Positions 12,467-23,224 of a DNA stretch of 64,000 nt are shown here, piece by piece. The notes under the pieces were generated by a model that was given only the letters and a program-made list of their open reading frames with translations, made no database searches and had not been told where the DNA came from. Numbering within the stretch: the first letter of the stretch is position 1; each line of letters starts with the position of its first letter. The stretch is taken from assembly GCA_015179045.1 (NCBI GenBank), contig WHUZ01000055.1:124001-188000 (forward strand). Reading direction: 5' to 3'. The position numbers and the translations under genes are program-made. Origin of the DNA: Kalaharituber pfeilii. Lineage: Eukaryota > Ascomycota > Pezizomycetes > Pezizales > Pezizaceae.

Positions 12467-14526
12467 TCAAAACAGCCTCGCCAATTCCACCTTCCCAATC
12501 TCCACCTTCCTTCTCTCTGCATGCAGCAATTTACCAACTAGTTTCCTATCCCGTCTACCCATTGCACCCGCATCCTTAATGTTCCATCCCCCACAGCAAA
12601 CGTCCTTCCCCACGCCACTTCCAATATCAACTTCCCTCTTCCATGCTGCTTCGATAACATCATCTTCGAATGACACCAGCGCACTCTCTCTCCCTCCAGC
12701 CCTTGCTTCCTCGTCACCCGTTCCCACTGGGTCCGGAGTCAAAGAGTACACAACGTTGCTCTTCACATCGCCCAAGAACTTCCTTACTGAGAACGTTTCC
12801 TTGGTTCTGCCATCTTCAGAAACAGTGATTTGAAAGAACGTGTCCTGCCTTGTCTTTTCAAGACGCTTCTGTGCTCGTAACCGTGCAGCAGGCAGCGACC
12901 TCGGAAACGGCTGGAACTCAGTCTTGGACTTTCCGAATGCTTTGAGAGTTGCAATAGATGGTAATGGGGCGTTATTAGAGTGCGAGGATGATATTGATGA
13001 CCTGCTGGATGGGATTGGTGAAGAGTTATAGCTAGGAGTAAGGAAGTTCGACTTGTGGGACTGAGGTCGGGATTGTGCTCCGGAAAACTGGGTTGGGGGG
13101 TGCAAATGAGACGGCGATTCATATATGAAGTCGCTTGGGAGGGAGATATTCTCCCGTGGCTTGCAAACGGCCTGGAGAGTCCCGACACGATCACTTGGCG
13201 CGCGCAGCGTGCGAAGTGCAGGCAGTTTGCCTGTAGATAGCGAAGCTGCCAAAGCAGTCTCCACAAGGGGGTGGACAAGGATATCCCAGTGAAGATGTTT
13301 GAGAGATGGGGAGCTGAAGACCGCCGATGATATGTATGGAATGTTATCAGCAGTAACTTCCGTCTCATCAAAGTACGGCATATCCAGACTGTCGGCGATA
13401 GTTAGGCTGCTCAGATTTGGGATCCTGATTAGCGGAACCAAGTCTTGTATCTTGGGCATCCTTATATTCACCAGTGCCAGTGAATTTAGGCCCCTCGATT
13501 TCCGACTGATAGCAAATGCATTCAACGTCCGACCCGTCAGACCTTGTAGATTCTCAAGGCGTACGCTCTCAACACTTTCTGGAATAGCCTGAAGTGCCAA
13601 TGCTGCCGATTCTCCAAGCTTGAAGTTCAATATCATCAAGTTCTTCAGCTTTGGCAGATTCACAAACGCTCCCACGAAATCCACGTCTGGCTCTTGCCCG
13701 CATCCGTTCAACACCAATGTTTCCAAATTCATCCACCGCTCATGGAGCTGTGCAAATTCTCTTGACCGCTCGAGTTTCGATCTCCCACCGCAGTCACCAT
13801 CAAAGTTCAAGGCATGTTCTTTCAACCCGATACAACCCGACAGAGCCTTATTTAGCACGTTTGACCATCCATTAACATCGGTATACGGCCCGAGGAATCG
13901 CTCCAAATTGGGACAACACCGCACAATTGCCGCCGCAGTCTCAAGAATCTTCAATACTTCAGCCTCGGGGGTAATATCCCTGTTGAACTCTGGTAGTTTT
14001 AGCTCCTTAACATGGACTGCAAAATCGGGTCGTGCGGACAATGTCCTAAGAAGTGCCGCTGCTCGAGTCGTCTCCTTTGCCTTGCGCTTTGTCCTCTTGG
14101 CTGCAGGTGCCTCTGCCCCGTTTATCCAAATTTTGCTATACCTGTGACGTATCAGCACCGCAGCACGTAGCTCGCACAGTAAACTACTCACATATGGGGT
14201 ATCGCTGCTCTATGCCAGCTTTTCGAAACTAGCGAGTACGAAGAGAGATCCCTCGCAAGACAAGTCGAGCACGTGACATCCTTGCCCTTTTCGTGGGCTT
14301 CGCGGAGATATCGTATTATATTGTCAAGAATTTCCTGGGGGAGCTGTGATTGGAATTTATCCAGATGAGCAGCTGTTTTCGGCCGAGCGCCGTTGGAAGT
14401 ACTTTTGGCGCGCTGCCGTGTAACTTGATCTGCGGAGACGCTGTTGCGACGGGAGAAGAGGCGGAAGAGACTGCGTGAGCGCTTGGGAGCACCGGCAGCA
14501 GCGCTTGGTAATATCACTGTATCCAT
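12467..14526 (-). CDS. F-box protein with leucine-rich repeat-like region
   Basis: Two exons, 14526-14192 and 14141-12467, joined over a 50-bp intron (GTGAGT..CACAG), encode 669 aa in one frame. The F-box-like segment is at about residues 61-112: LPQEILDNIIRYL, then a CxxC pair, then SLVSKSWHRAAIP. After a basic, low-complexity N-terminus and the F-box come irregular leucine-rich repeats over about residues 140-430 (for example LETLVLNGC, LKNLMILNFKLG, LNSLALVNIRMP, LSSLTIADSLDMP). These fit the substrate-binding part of an SCF ubiquitin-ligase adaptor. A Ser/Pro-rich linker follows, then a charged C-terminal region with FFQITVSEDGRTKETFSVRKFLG. F-box proteins of this layout recruit targets to SKP1-CUL1, but the target here is unknown. 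The start is the only upstream ATG in frame. Confidence 0.85.
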
Positions 14527-16060
14527 TATTTTGTCACACCGGGCTGCGTATAATCCACCTTCCTTCCTTTTGTGTAGTTTTGTGAAACTTTGTGTTGAAG
14601 AGAATTAGGAGTGACCACCAGCCTGCGAGTTCTAGGTAAAAGTGAGCTCAAAGGGGCCGAAATTAAGCAAGAGCTCAGCTCTAATTTCCTGCTTTTCTCG
14701 TGTATGCCCCCTAGTTATACTCCTTTCCTCTTTATCTTTTTTTATTTTTTTAATTTATTTCCCCCCCCTATGCTGGGTGAACTGGACAGCACCCTTGACG
14801 ATGGCGAGGCGAGGCGAGGCGAGGCGGGGCGGGGCGGGGCGGAGAGACAGCCGTCGATGAGCTGGTAGCCTTGCTGCCTATAGTTTGAATAATGCAAACA
14901 GGGAGGCTTGACAGCCAGTCTCGAGACTGTGCGACGGGACGGTTCGTTGAATCGGAATCTATCCGTGCGCTAAAGGACTGAGGGCGATCGCGGCTTTTTA
15001 GGTAGCCGAGAAGGGAGCGTGTTGAATGGAGTCGTCAAATATGAAATACGAGGAGCGGATAGAGAGAGAGAAAAAAAAGGAATGAAAAGAACAGCAAGCT
15101 GTATAATGCGATACGTGGATCGAGGAAATTTGGCAGCTGGCTCGCCAGCGTCAGTATTGTCAGGCGCGACCGTTAGCTTAGCTTCGGGGCCAGCTCCGTT
15201 GCATAGGGGCGGTGGTGATGGTTGGGTGTGCTGGAATGGTGTGCACCACAAGAAATCGAATTTTTGCCAGCGGGCCACAACTGCGGAGAGATACCAAGAT
15301 ATTGATTGATGCCTAGAAGAAATCGCACTGTTACTGTAGAACGAGGGGACAACCAGAGGGCACAGCACTGTGGTCAGCAATCGGTAATAAAACAGGGAAA
15401 ACAAGCGGAGCGCGGTACCGCCAGCGAACTTGATGTTGTGGAGAAAGACCAAGCACTCTAGATATATTGCCGCTCCCCATCCTCGCTCACCCGGAGGGCC
15501 TGCCCCGTACTTGGCCCCCAGCCCACCCCATGCCCAACACCAGCGATCGCCCTCCGCACAATTCATTATTCTCCTTCCTTCCATCCCGCCTCTGCGTCCT
15601 TTTGCAGCTGCACGCTAAGGCCAATGATGGCCAGAAACGCCCTTGGTTGCCTTTCGCTTACAGAGCTCCTTGTGACTCGATGCGAGCCTTTGCCCTGTTT
15701 GGTTCTATTTGTGGCACGGACAAATGGTGGGATGTGGCAACCCTCACATCATCCCCCAGTTCCCCTGGCAATCACCGCCCAAACTTCCGGAAGCACAACA
15801 TCCAACCAAAACCCATCGGCACATCCCACGCCTAACCTTTTGCATCCAAGTTTAGACTTTGCTGTAATTTACTCCTCGTCGATCATAACAGAACATAAAT
15901 ACACCCGCTTACAGATCTATAAATGTGTGCTAATTAACATACTATTAGAATTTATGTCGATCTTCGTATCCATTTTACCCAATTTTGGATTTAGTATGCA
16001 AGTCATCAAGCGTCCAGGAACGAGAACCAGTTCTTGCACCCAATTACAAGTACTAGTACA
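14527..16060. other. Intergenic region 5' of the F-box gene
   Basis: This is the probable promoter region of the F-box gene plus unassigned sequence. A 204-codon minus-strand frame (14970-15584) has no recognisable domain and biased composition, so I do not call it. It includes the GC-rich pentamer minisatellite at about 14801-14843. Confidence 0.5.
14801..14843. repeat. GC-rich pentanucleotide minisatellite
   Basis: Consecutive GAGGC-type pentamers turn into GGGGC-type pentamers (about eight units) inside otherwise T-rich sequence about 300 bp upstream of the F-box gene start. The G-rich strand could fold into a G-quadruplex, which is an inference only. Confidence 0.85.
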
Positions 16061-16067
16061 GGTGACC

Positions 16068-16890
16068 CCGGCTGTAGTGAAACTTCCTTATAGTGAAATC
16101 CTGGCTATAGTGAAGGAATGGGTAAGCTCGTTTGTACATTCAGCTAGAGCGCCCCGGCTATATGTAGTGAAAAGAAGCGCTGTATGATAGTGAAAGTGAA
16201 GGACTTTTCAGGACTAATTAATTCAGCAACAGGTAAAGTCTACTTGCTATAGTGAAATATCGAGGGTGTGGCCTCAGCACTGCTTTATGTCATAGGCTTA
16301 GCAGTGTGGTGATTTATTTCAAGATATCTCAATACAAAAAGAGCAAAAAACTTTTAGTGTATCTGACTGCTTCAATATCATGAACATTGAAAATAATGCC
16401 ATTGGCTTGCTGTCAGGATTAGGGAATAATTTGCAGAAGTCTTCTGAAGTCATTTCTCGTGGGTGCTGTCCCACTTCCTGGCGAGCGCAACATATCTTCC
16501 ATCTCTCTAGAGCTGGATGTCCACAGCTGCATTGGGGAGGCATGATGCGGGCAGTCCAGTAAGGAACTAAATTTGCACTTGAGATATGAATATCATTCAC
16601 TGAAAATTTCGCTTTTTTTTCACCCCTTGCCTCTTGGGGCCAGCACGTGGCCCCTTACTATAGTTGAAAACTTGCTATAGTGAAGAAAAACCGGTCGGAT
16701 TCTTGGCCTTCCTTATACGCTATAGCGAAAACCTTGTTATGATATGTACTGCTCTCCCGGATTTCCCTCCACACTCATTGTGACCTTGCTATAACGAAAT
16801 TCCACCAAATAACAAAACGAAAGAAAAATTTAGTGGAAGTTATCTCTGTCTACATACGGAGTTACAAATTGCTCTTGCTATAGCGAAAAG
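16068..16890. mobile_element. Block of CTATAGTGAA-like repeats, possible pogo/Tigger-type DNA transposon remnant
   Basis: About eleven copies of a motif close to GCTATAGTGAAA or GCTATAACGAAA occur in the same orientation. They lie near 16071, 16088, 16104, 16161, 16186, 16245, 16658, 16673, 16718, 16787 and 16875. They cluster at the two ends of an 820-bp segment, with GTGACCCC next to the outermost copies on both sides. Pogo/Tigger-like elements carry repeated TATAACGAA-type motifs in their ends, so a degenerate or non-autonomous element is plausible. I could not align clean terminal inverted repeats and the interior shows no transposase. Confidence 0.45.
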
Positions 16891-17400
16891 TGACCCCACT
16901 AAGTTACTCGTATATCCATGCCAGCGGCAAATAGGAAAGCCTACATGTTTATTAGAATTTATACTACTAGTATTAAGACAATGGTATACCACTTCATTCA
17001 TAAAATGTCTATGAGACTCATTCAAGATTCTTTTAGATGTTTCGGCTCTAATCTTTTCTTGCATATCTGATGCTTCTCAAATTTACTTAATGCTCGCCGC
17101 TTGTTAGTAGTTGTTGACATTTTGACTGCTGTAATTACTGAAGGCTAGTCTGGACCGAAGGCAGGCCGTTACAGATATCTATGAGTTCAAGATTCACTTA
17201 TGCTTTATTTTAGTCTCGAATATTTCTTGATTTGGTTATTTCTTTGCTAGTAAGTCAATACGAAGTGTGCTACAAAAGTTGTTGAGGAGTCCGAACTCAG
17301 CTGCCAAGGTTGCATGGTAATTTGTCTCAATCTTTCTATTTGTGTTCGTTATGTGGCTGGCTAACCACTCCAAAACAGCTAGCCCCTACTTATGGATGCA
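16891..17400. other. Intergenic, nothing recognised
   Basis: AT-rich sequence between the CTATAG repeat block and the duplicated segment. No open frame with a recognisable domain and no repeat structure that I can support. Confidence 0.5.
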
Positions 17401-17401
17401 T

Positions 17402-18660
17402 AGTTTACAAGCAGATTACATAACACTAGTTCTTATGCGTAGACGTTATGCTCCCCCTCTCAGATTACGAAACAAATATTTGAGGCTAGGAACAATCAAT
17501 CTCTACGCTACAGCTTCATCTACGTCAAGTTGCATAATCGTCGATATCAAACGTTCGTTACGGTATCACATAGCTTACCAGACTACGCATAAGTAGCTAC
17601 TCAGCTTGGGTATCGCACTAGGTTAGTCTAGTCGGCACTCTCTAAGGGTAGCTGCTGCTACTTGGACTGTCCACTACGCTGCGGTATCTGTCAGGTAGGC
17701 ACATTGGCAAAGGTAATTGTTCAGAAGACTGATTTTTCGTAGGTATCGTCTGGGCACGAGACTAGGTATCGTCTAGTGTTTGTGACATACTACATTATCC
17801 TCGATTCTGTGAACTGCGAAAATATTTATGTCAGCGGATATGAAATCACAAAGACAGGACTCTCCACGAACTCAACAGGATTCCGGTTTAATGACATCCT
17901 CGAACCAGACCATCGGAGTGATGGTACAAGATGATGGCATGCTGGTGCGAGATCACAAGGGGCATGAGTTGACAACTCACATGGTCAGTTTAGGGTGTGC
18001 GAGGGTTAGTGATTTGATGGAGTTGAGTGGAAGTCGGTTGGCAGCATTTGATTACGATTTGCGAGAACTTCGGGATTGGATGTTGACGAGAGCAACGGGT
18101 GTGTGTGAGATGTATGAAGGACACTTTGCTGGAAAGTTACGAGCATTGTTGAATCGGTATGGTATTAAGTATGTCGACGGATCGGATGATAGACGGCCAA
18201 ATCTTGATGTTCGAAACGAGGGACTCTCCATAGAGACTCGATTACGAGCAGCACTTAGTGATCGGAGATATTACATTTTTGAAGCAGTGCATGCCAATCA
18301 TGAGTTAACCTTGGCATTGGATACGATGCTGCGGCTGTGTTCGTGGAGAAAACTTCTTTAGCACCTCCAAGGACAGCACGAAGTGGTGCTGTGGAAAAAG
18401 CATCTGACCATTATACCGCTCGGTCAATTTTTTTTATTAGTTTTATCCTTATCTTTTTTATATATTGCTTACTGTAAGCTATGTAAGCTATATGCCATGG
18501 CGAGCTTATAAACTGGATCTGCTATGAATGTTAACGGTTTCAGCGAAAACTAACACTAAAATCGTTCACCGTTTCACTTGTGTAAACACTAGTTCGTCGT
18601 CCATACACCCACACCAAATAATCATTGGTTCAATGTTCCTATATTCCCTTCAATTCCAGT
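17402..18660 (+). repeat. Segmental duplication, copy A (complete)
   Basis: This copy matches 19965-20805 in order. Shared blocks include upstream sequence around TCGATATCAAACGTTCG, a middle block around AAGGTAATT(G/A)TTCAG, the ORF start region around TGATGGTACAAGATGATGGC, and downstream sequence ending in TCCTATATT..CCCTTCA. Copy A contains the intact 177-codon ORF. Copy B lacks the ORF's central and 3' part. Confidence 0.8.
17828..18361 (+). CDS. Uncharacterised 177-aa protein, intact member of a local duplicate pair
   Basis: A single-exon frame beginning ATGTCAGCGG encodes a mostly helical, charged protein with no signal peptide or membrane segment. Segments include IGVMVQDDGMLVRDHKGHEL, a Leu/Arg-rich middle (YDLRELRDWMLTRATG) and RLRAALSDRRYYIFEAVHAN. 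I do not recognise the family. Support for its being a gene comes from a diverged second copy 2.6 kb downstream that shares flanks and about the first 70 codons with scattered substitutions; that copy has an in-frame stop and a deletion. It could be a gene carried by an unidentified mobile element, since the duplicated unit extends well beyond the ORF on both sides. Confidence 0.45.
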   Translation: MSADMKSQRQDSPRTQQDSGLMTSSNQTIGVMVQDDGMLVRDHKGHELTTHMVSLGCARVSDLMELSGSRLAAFDYDLRELRDWMLTRATGVCEMYEGHFAGKLRALLNRYGIKYVDGSDDRRPNLDVRNEGLSIETRLRAALSDRRYYIFEAVHANHELTLALDTMLRLCSWRKLL

Positions 18661-19740
18661 ATGAGAACACCCTCACGACAGCGACGGCATGTAAAGGAGT
18701 GACAGCGTTGATTGCTAGGAAAACACCCTCGTAGCTGTGATAGCTTATGAAAACACCCTCACAACATACGCCATGACAGGAGGAATGGGGGTGATAGCAT
18801 AGCCGCCATGGCAGCTGGAAGGAGATGTACATAGAATGACGTAGATACTTCTCATAATATCATGGAAACATAGCAACCACTGCGTCTAGACGTTCACTCC
18901 TCTGCAACGGCCTCCTAAGTATCAGGACGGCATGCTGGGCAATGTCCGGCAATAGTACTAGGGCGGTGAGCTGGATGAAGTTACGTGAGAATGCCAGGAT
19001 ACCCATGATGCCTATGTTACTGAGGATGCTAGGAACATCCGGAACGCTCACGATACCAGAGCACCAGGCTAGCCAGGGCGTGCATTGTGCCCAGGACATA
19101 GTGTGTCGAGGGTAGCGGCTCTTGGAGATATTGGACAAACAACTGCTTCACCATATGCTGAACTGTCCTAGTGCATATTTGCTATACAAAACTCTATAGC
19201 CTATACGAGATTATGGCAATGCTACCTGCAGAGTGGCATCTTGATCGCGGTGGAGCATATTGTCCATACAATAGGACGTATTTTTGGTACTTGGGACACT
19301 TCCAGACCACTTCAGCCACGGATTTTGAGCCAGCACAATCCACACCACTTTATCCTATTACCTTCATTTAGAAAACGGTATTCTGTGCAATAACGGGATA
19401 TATATAGTGTGACTATCAAATGTCCTCCAAATATGCGCACTCAGATGTGTCTGCTATACTCCACACGTTGCTAACGTGCATAATGCAGATGATAATGGGC
19501 GTGTAGAGGAGGAGGAGGAGTGCCAAGAAATCCGGCACTAATGGATCCCCCGAGCACTATTAGGAAGTGAGCTAGTACAGAAACTCCTCATTACTTAGTT
19601 AGGACTACACGTGAGCTAAGGTATCATACTTATCGCGTGGTAGTAAAGCTAACCTCTCGCATATGGCAGCATACATCCCGTATGGCAGTATATTCACCGC
19701 ATGGCAGCATTCATGCGGAAAGCTAACTTCTCCCATAAGG
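18661..19740. other. Intergenic between the two duplicate copies
   Basis: No gene recognised. Three copies of a GAAAACACCCTC-like motif occur near 18664, 18719 and 18748, and a short GGA repeat near 19508. The open frames show no known motif. Confidence 0.45.
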
Positions 19741-19930
19741 TAGTATCCGTGCAGCATTTGCACAGCATGGCAGTATTTGCACAGCATGGCAGTATTTGCA
19801 CAGTATGGGAGTATTCACATAAGCGTAGTAGTAAGGCGAGTTATGGTATTATGCCCATCTCATAGTGGTAAACCTAACCTCTCACATATGGCAGCATACG
19901 AACCATATGGCAGCACCTGTGTAGCATGGC
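19660..19930. repeat. Repeats of (C/G)ATGGCAG motif, including a 19-bp tandem array
   Basis: CATGGCAG or TATGGCAG recurs about nine times. Between about 19750 and 19818 the spacing becomes a regular 19 bp (AGCATGGCAGTATTTGCAC repeated, ending in diverged copies). The array lies immediately left of duplicate copy B. Confidence 0.8.
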
Positions 19931-19964
19931 AGCAACGATGAATTGACGCCCTCATTCTGTGCTT

Positions 19965-20805
19965 GCAGGTACATTACTTGATTTGCGCCTCTAGTACTTA
20001 TGTATGCATAGACGTTTATAAGAAGTATGCTGCCCCCGCTCGAAGAATATCGCTCACGAAGCAATACTCGGGGGCCGTTGCGTCAGGCTGACCAGGATCA
20101 ATCAGTCACTATGCTACGGCTTTGCCTACGTTATGTTACATAATAGTCGATATCAAACGTTCGATTCAGTTCGTTACGGGGCTGGTTACGAGACTAGTTA
20201 CCAGGGTGTAGTCTGGTTAGCACTCGCTAATTGTAGCTGTCTCTACGGTTTATCTGCCAGGTAGGTATGTTGGCGAAGGTAATTATTCAGGAGACTGATT
20301 GTTCGTGGGAATTAGTATTTGTGAGATCCCAATTACATGGACTGCCGAAATATTCTAAGATAAGAATGGATATGGATATGAGACCAAAATCCCAAAATTT
20401 TGAGCTGGAACAATGAGCTCAACAGGATCCCGGATTGATAGCACACCTCCAAGCATACTACTGGAGTGATGGTACAAGATGATGGCGTGCTGGCGCAAGA
20501 TAACAAGGTGTGTGAGTTGATGACTCACATGGTCAGTTTAGGATATTATGATTTGATGGATCGGATACTCTCAGGGGGCAATGAACAGGTTCGAGGGCAA
20601 TTTTCTGCGAGGTTGCGAACTTATTGTAAGCTATACATCATTGTGAGCTCATAAAACAGATCTGATGCTAATAATTTCAATAAAAAGTATCACCAACGTT
20701 CATCCTTTCACTTACGCAAATACTAGTCTGACGTCCAACTCGCCAACGAATAAACATCAATTAAATCAATATTCCTATATTATCCCTTCATTTACAGGTG
20801 AATTA
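19965..20805 (+). pseudogene. Segmental duplication, copy B; broken copy of the 177-aa ORF
   Basis: Collinear with 17402-18660, but about 380 bp covering the second half of the ORF is missing. The corresponding start region (about 20368) has an in-frame TGA before the conserved VQDDG segment. The remaining similarity around 20466-20560 (MVQDDG, then THMVSLG) continues straight into the downstream flank shared with copy A. This marks it as a decayed paralogue and not a second gene. Confidence 0.75.
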
Positions 20806-22500
20806 AACAAACTCCTCAAGGTCCTTTTGGTAATCATACCACCAATAAAGTACGAACTAAGCAGTACCCTAACCGTTTCATAAAAACAAATGTACCATCT
20901 TCCAGCTTCCATGGCCTGGATCTCCGATAGTATCTCCTTCCTCATGGTTTCAACTCCATCCTCATAAATTCAAATTCCTGATGTACTGTTTCCGTCATCT
21001 ACTTCTTCATATCGTTTATTTGATTTATGTCGTAGTAATATACTTCGTATATTTCCTTTTAAGGTCAGTACATACTACAAGAGGAAACTGGAAGCGACCC
21101 CTCCCCCCCCTTCCAAATGTAATCACCCACTTGATATATGCGTCAGTACTTGCATAAGTTGCTTAGAACGACATGACTCTGATGTCACTTAGGCTAGCTC
21201 GAAATGAATATGAATGTGGATTTGTATCCTTACAGTTTCGATTTTTACAAATCCTTATCGAAATAGAGTTCGACCCAGGCAACTCAAAATTTCCTTCACC
21301 TCCTGCCTCGCCCTGTCCATTCCAGGAGGCTCGAGGTCCACCTCATTCATGGAATCTGCTGCTTTCAGAAGTTCCAGTGGGTAGATGTACCTGCCCCGGT
21401 ATTAAGTCAGCTGTTGGGGCTGTAGTAGTGAGACCAGGCGAATGTCCCAGTTGACCATGCCCAAGGTTCCTGAAGCCAGTCCAGCGCGTCCAGCAGGGCT
21501 TGGAGCCATAACGCCAGATTCGTGGGTGTTCGAAAGGTTACCAGAAACACAACCGGCTGACCGTGTGGCAGGATCCCAAACTCTACCCACTCAGTCCGCA
21601 TTCGAGCTATTCAGTTATAAGAATGCTTGTCAGTATAAATGTTAAACTAATATGGAGACTTGATACTTGCCTGGGACTGGCTTACACATCCTAGGATGAA
21701 CAATGTGGAGTCTAACCGGACGGCTAGCAAAATGAGCAATCTATGGGACAATAACCATAGAAAACATACTAACATGTTTTGTTGAGTTTGTGTGTAGGTC
21801 GTTTGAATCCTTCTGATCGTGGTTGATGCTTGTTCAGCCCTCAAGGTGCCAACTAGACTAGGCCAGTGATTGTGGTTGTATGGGAATGTTGAAATCTTGC
21901 CCTCACCTCCTGAACGTGATCTTCCAGCTTATCACTTGAGATTGTTTCCAGCTGCTCATCTTGCGCTTCACTAACCAATTCGATAACATTGGTCGCGGAA
22001 AGGTAATACGCTTATATATTCAAGGTAAAATAATCAAAGATATCGTTAACCATAGCTGGTAAGTCCCCCATGTTGCATGTAATCTTATCAAGATCCATAA
22101 TAAGGGTATACAAAGTTCTTTAATCCTTCTTGTTCACAGCAATATCTCAAAACCCAGAGTAGCTGGAGTTTGTAAGTAGCATAGATCAATAAAGGGTTCT
22201 GGAGCTATCTCACGGCATCAACTTCATTTGTGCCAGTGAACGGAAAATTTGGTTTTATGAACTCATTAAAGTCAATTTGAATACCTCTAACTATTGAGTG
22301 CTTGAAATAGGAGTTTCATCCCCTGAATTCTCCCAAAATGAAAAGAAGAATTAACTGCAAAGGTAGTGGTAGATAGTAGTGCACTATATTGCACTATACG
22401 AAACAAATTTGTATAACTAAAAAGACAGATGTTGTTATATGTTCTTGCAAAGATAGAGATCGTTGGGATATGAAGTAGTACATAGGAGATTATTTCTTGC
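20806..22500. other. Gene-poor region, possible degenerate coding debris
   Basis: No complete gene. On the minus strand, 21400-21600 is fairly GC-rich and open in two frames (for example GILPHGQPVVFLVTF), and 21270-21400 has DLEPPGMDRARQEVKEIL, which look like decayed protein-coding sequence. I cannot assign a family. Confidence 0.35.
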
Positions 22501-22503
22501 TCA

Positions 22504-22680
22504 GCTATTCGATTTTCTGATGCTGCCCCGCGAGAACCATTCTCCCAGCCCCTTGCATCGTCTGCGCCGCCATCATCTGCGCTTCGGCGCGGGGAAGGCC
22601 CATCATGACGCCATTGCCTCGACAATGAGCGCGTAGAAGGCGGGGCCCGAGCCGCAAAGGGCAGTGCAGGCGTCCATGTA
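22504..22680 (-). pseudogene. Pyrroline-5-carboxylate reductase gene fragment
   Basis: The minus strand reads YMDACTALCGSGPAFYALIVE followed by AMAS and a stop. After a frame change it continues MMGLPRAEAQMMAAQTMQGAGRMVLAGQH, then unrelated residues and a stop. GSGPAF, the helix LIVEAM, MGLPRAEA and QTMQGAGRMV are the signature of the C-terminal dimerisation domain of P5CR (ProC/PRO3), which makes proline from pyrroline-5-carboxylate with NAD(P)H. Relative to the family, a few codons (around DGG) are lost at about 22600-22606, breaking the frame. Neither the N-terminal Rossmann domain nor the C-terminal end is present nearby. The fragment starts just after CTTTCTCTAAG, which could be a former intron acceptor. 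It is markedly more GC-rich than its surroundings. This is a stranded pseudogene piece. Confidence 0.85.
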
Positions 22681-22820
22681 CTTAGAGAAAGGAGGTGCTT
22701 GGCCGGTTCGAGACTGGTGCTTGGCAGTTTTGCATCCCAACTTCCCATTTCGTCACTAGCATGCCTATTCGGGCGGCTAGGAGGCAAGGTCACTCATCCA
22801 CCAACCGGACGTTTAAGTAG

Positions 22821-23224
22821 CAGTGAATCACTATCGGTATTCAGATTAGACTGTCCTCATATAAAATGGAATCCGGCGGACAAACCAGTTTATCCGGTCT
22901 GTAGTCTGAGTACCCTCTTGTGAAATCGGATTTTTTGTCAAATCGGAAACTGGTTTTGGGTCCAAAAATCCACAGGAATTTATGCACACCAGGTCCTGAA
23001 TATTGCACCAAGGCCCGCAAAATGCACCATATATATGCAGTTGTCGCAAAAATCCGACTGGATTTTTTCTGCGAAAAAAAGCGAAAATAAACCAGTTTAA
23101 CAGGTTTATAACATGAAAATACCAGATAAAATTTTGTATGGAGATGACCGGATTTTCCGGACTTGATAAAATTCTGAAACCCGGAAAATCTGGCCAGATT
23201 TTTCTAATCTGAATACCGCTACTG
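22821..23224. mobile_element. 404-bp inverted-repeat element, possible hAT-like MITE
   Basis: CGGTATTCAGATTAGA at 22835-22850 is repeated as its exact reverse complement at 23203-23218. The outer ends read CAGT (22821) and ACTG (23224), and the right end in full is CAGTAGCGGTATTCAG on the minus strand. The left end has about 10 extra bases after CAGT. The interior is rich in CCGGATTTT/AAATCCGG motifs, like the subterminal repeats of hAT transposons. No ORF is present, so it would be non-autonomous. I could not find a matching 8-bp target-site duplication. Confidence 0.65.

Noticed and set aside
14970..15584. 204-codon minus-strand open frame upstream of the F-box gene
   Set aside because: Composition is biased, there is no domain, and the plus strand over the same bases is open too; it reads as promoter-type sequence and not as a conserved protein.
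22287..22793. 168-codon minus-strand frame as a gene
   Set aside because: The conserved P5CR residues lie in the other minus-strand frames over the same bases, so this frame is a shadow of the pseudogene fragment.
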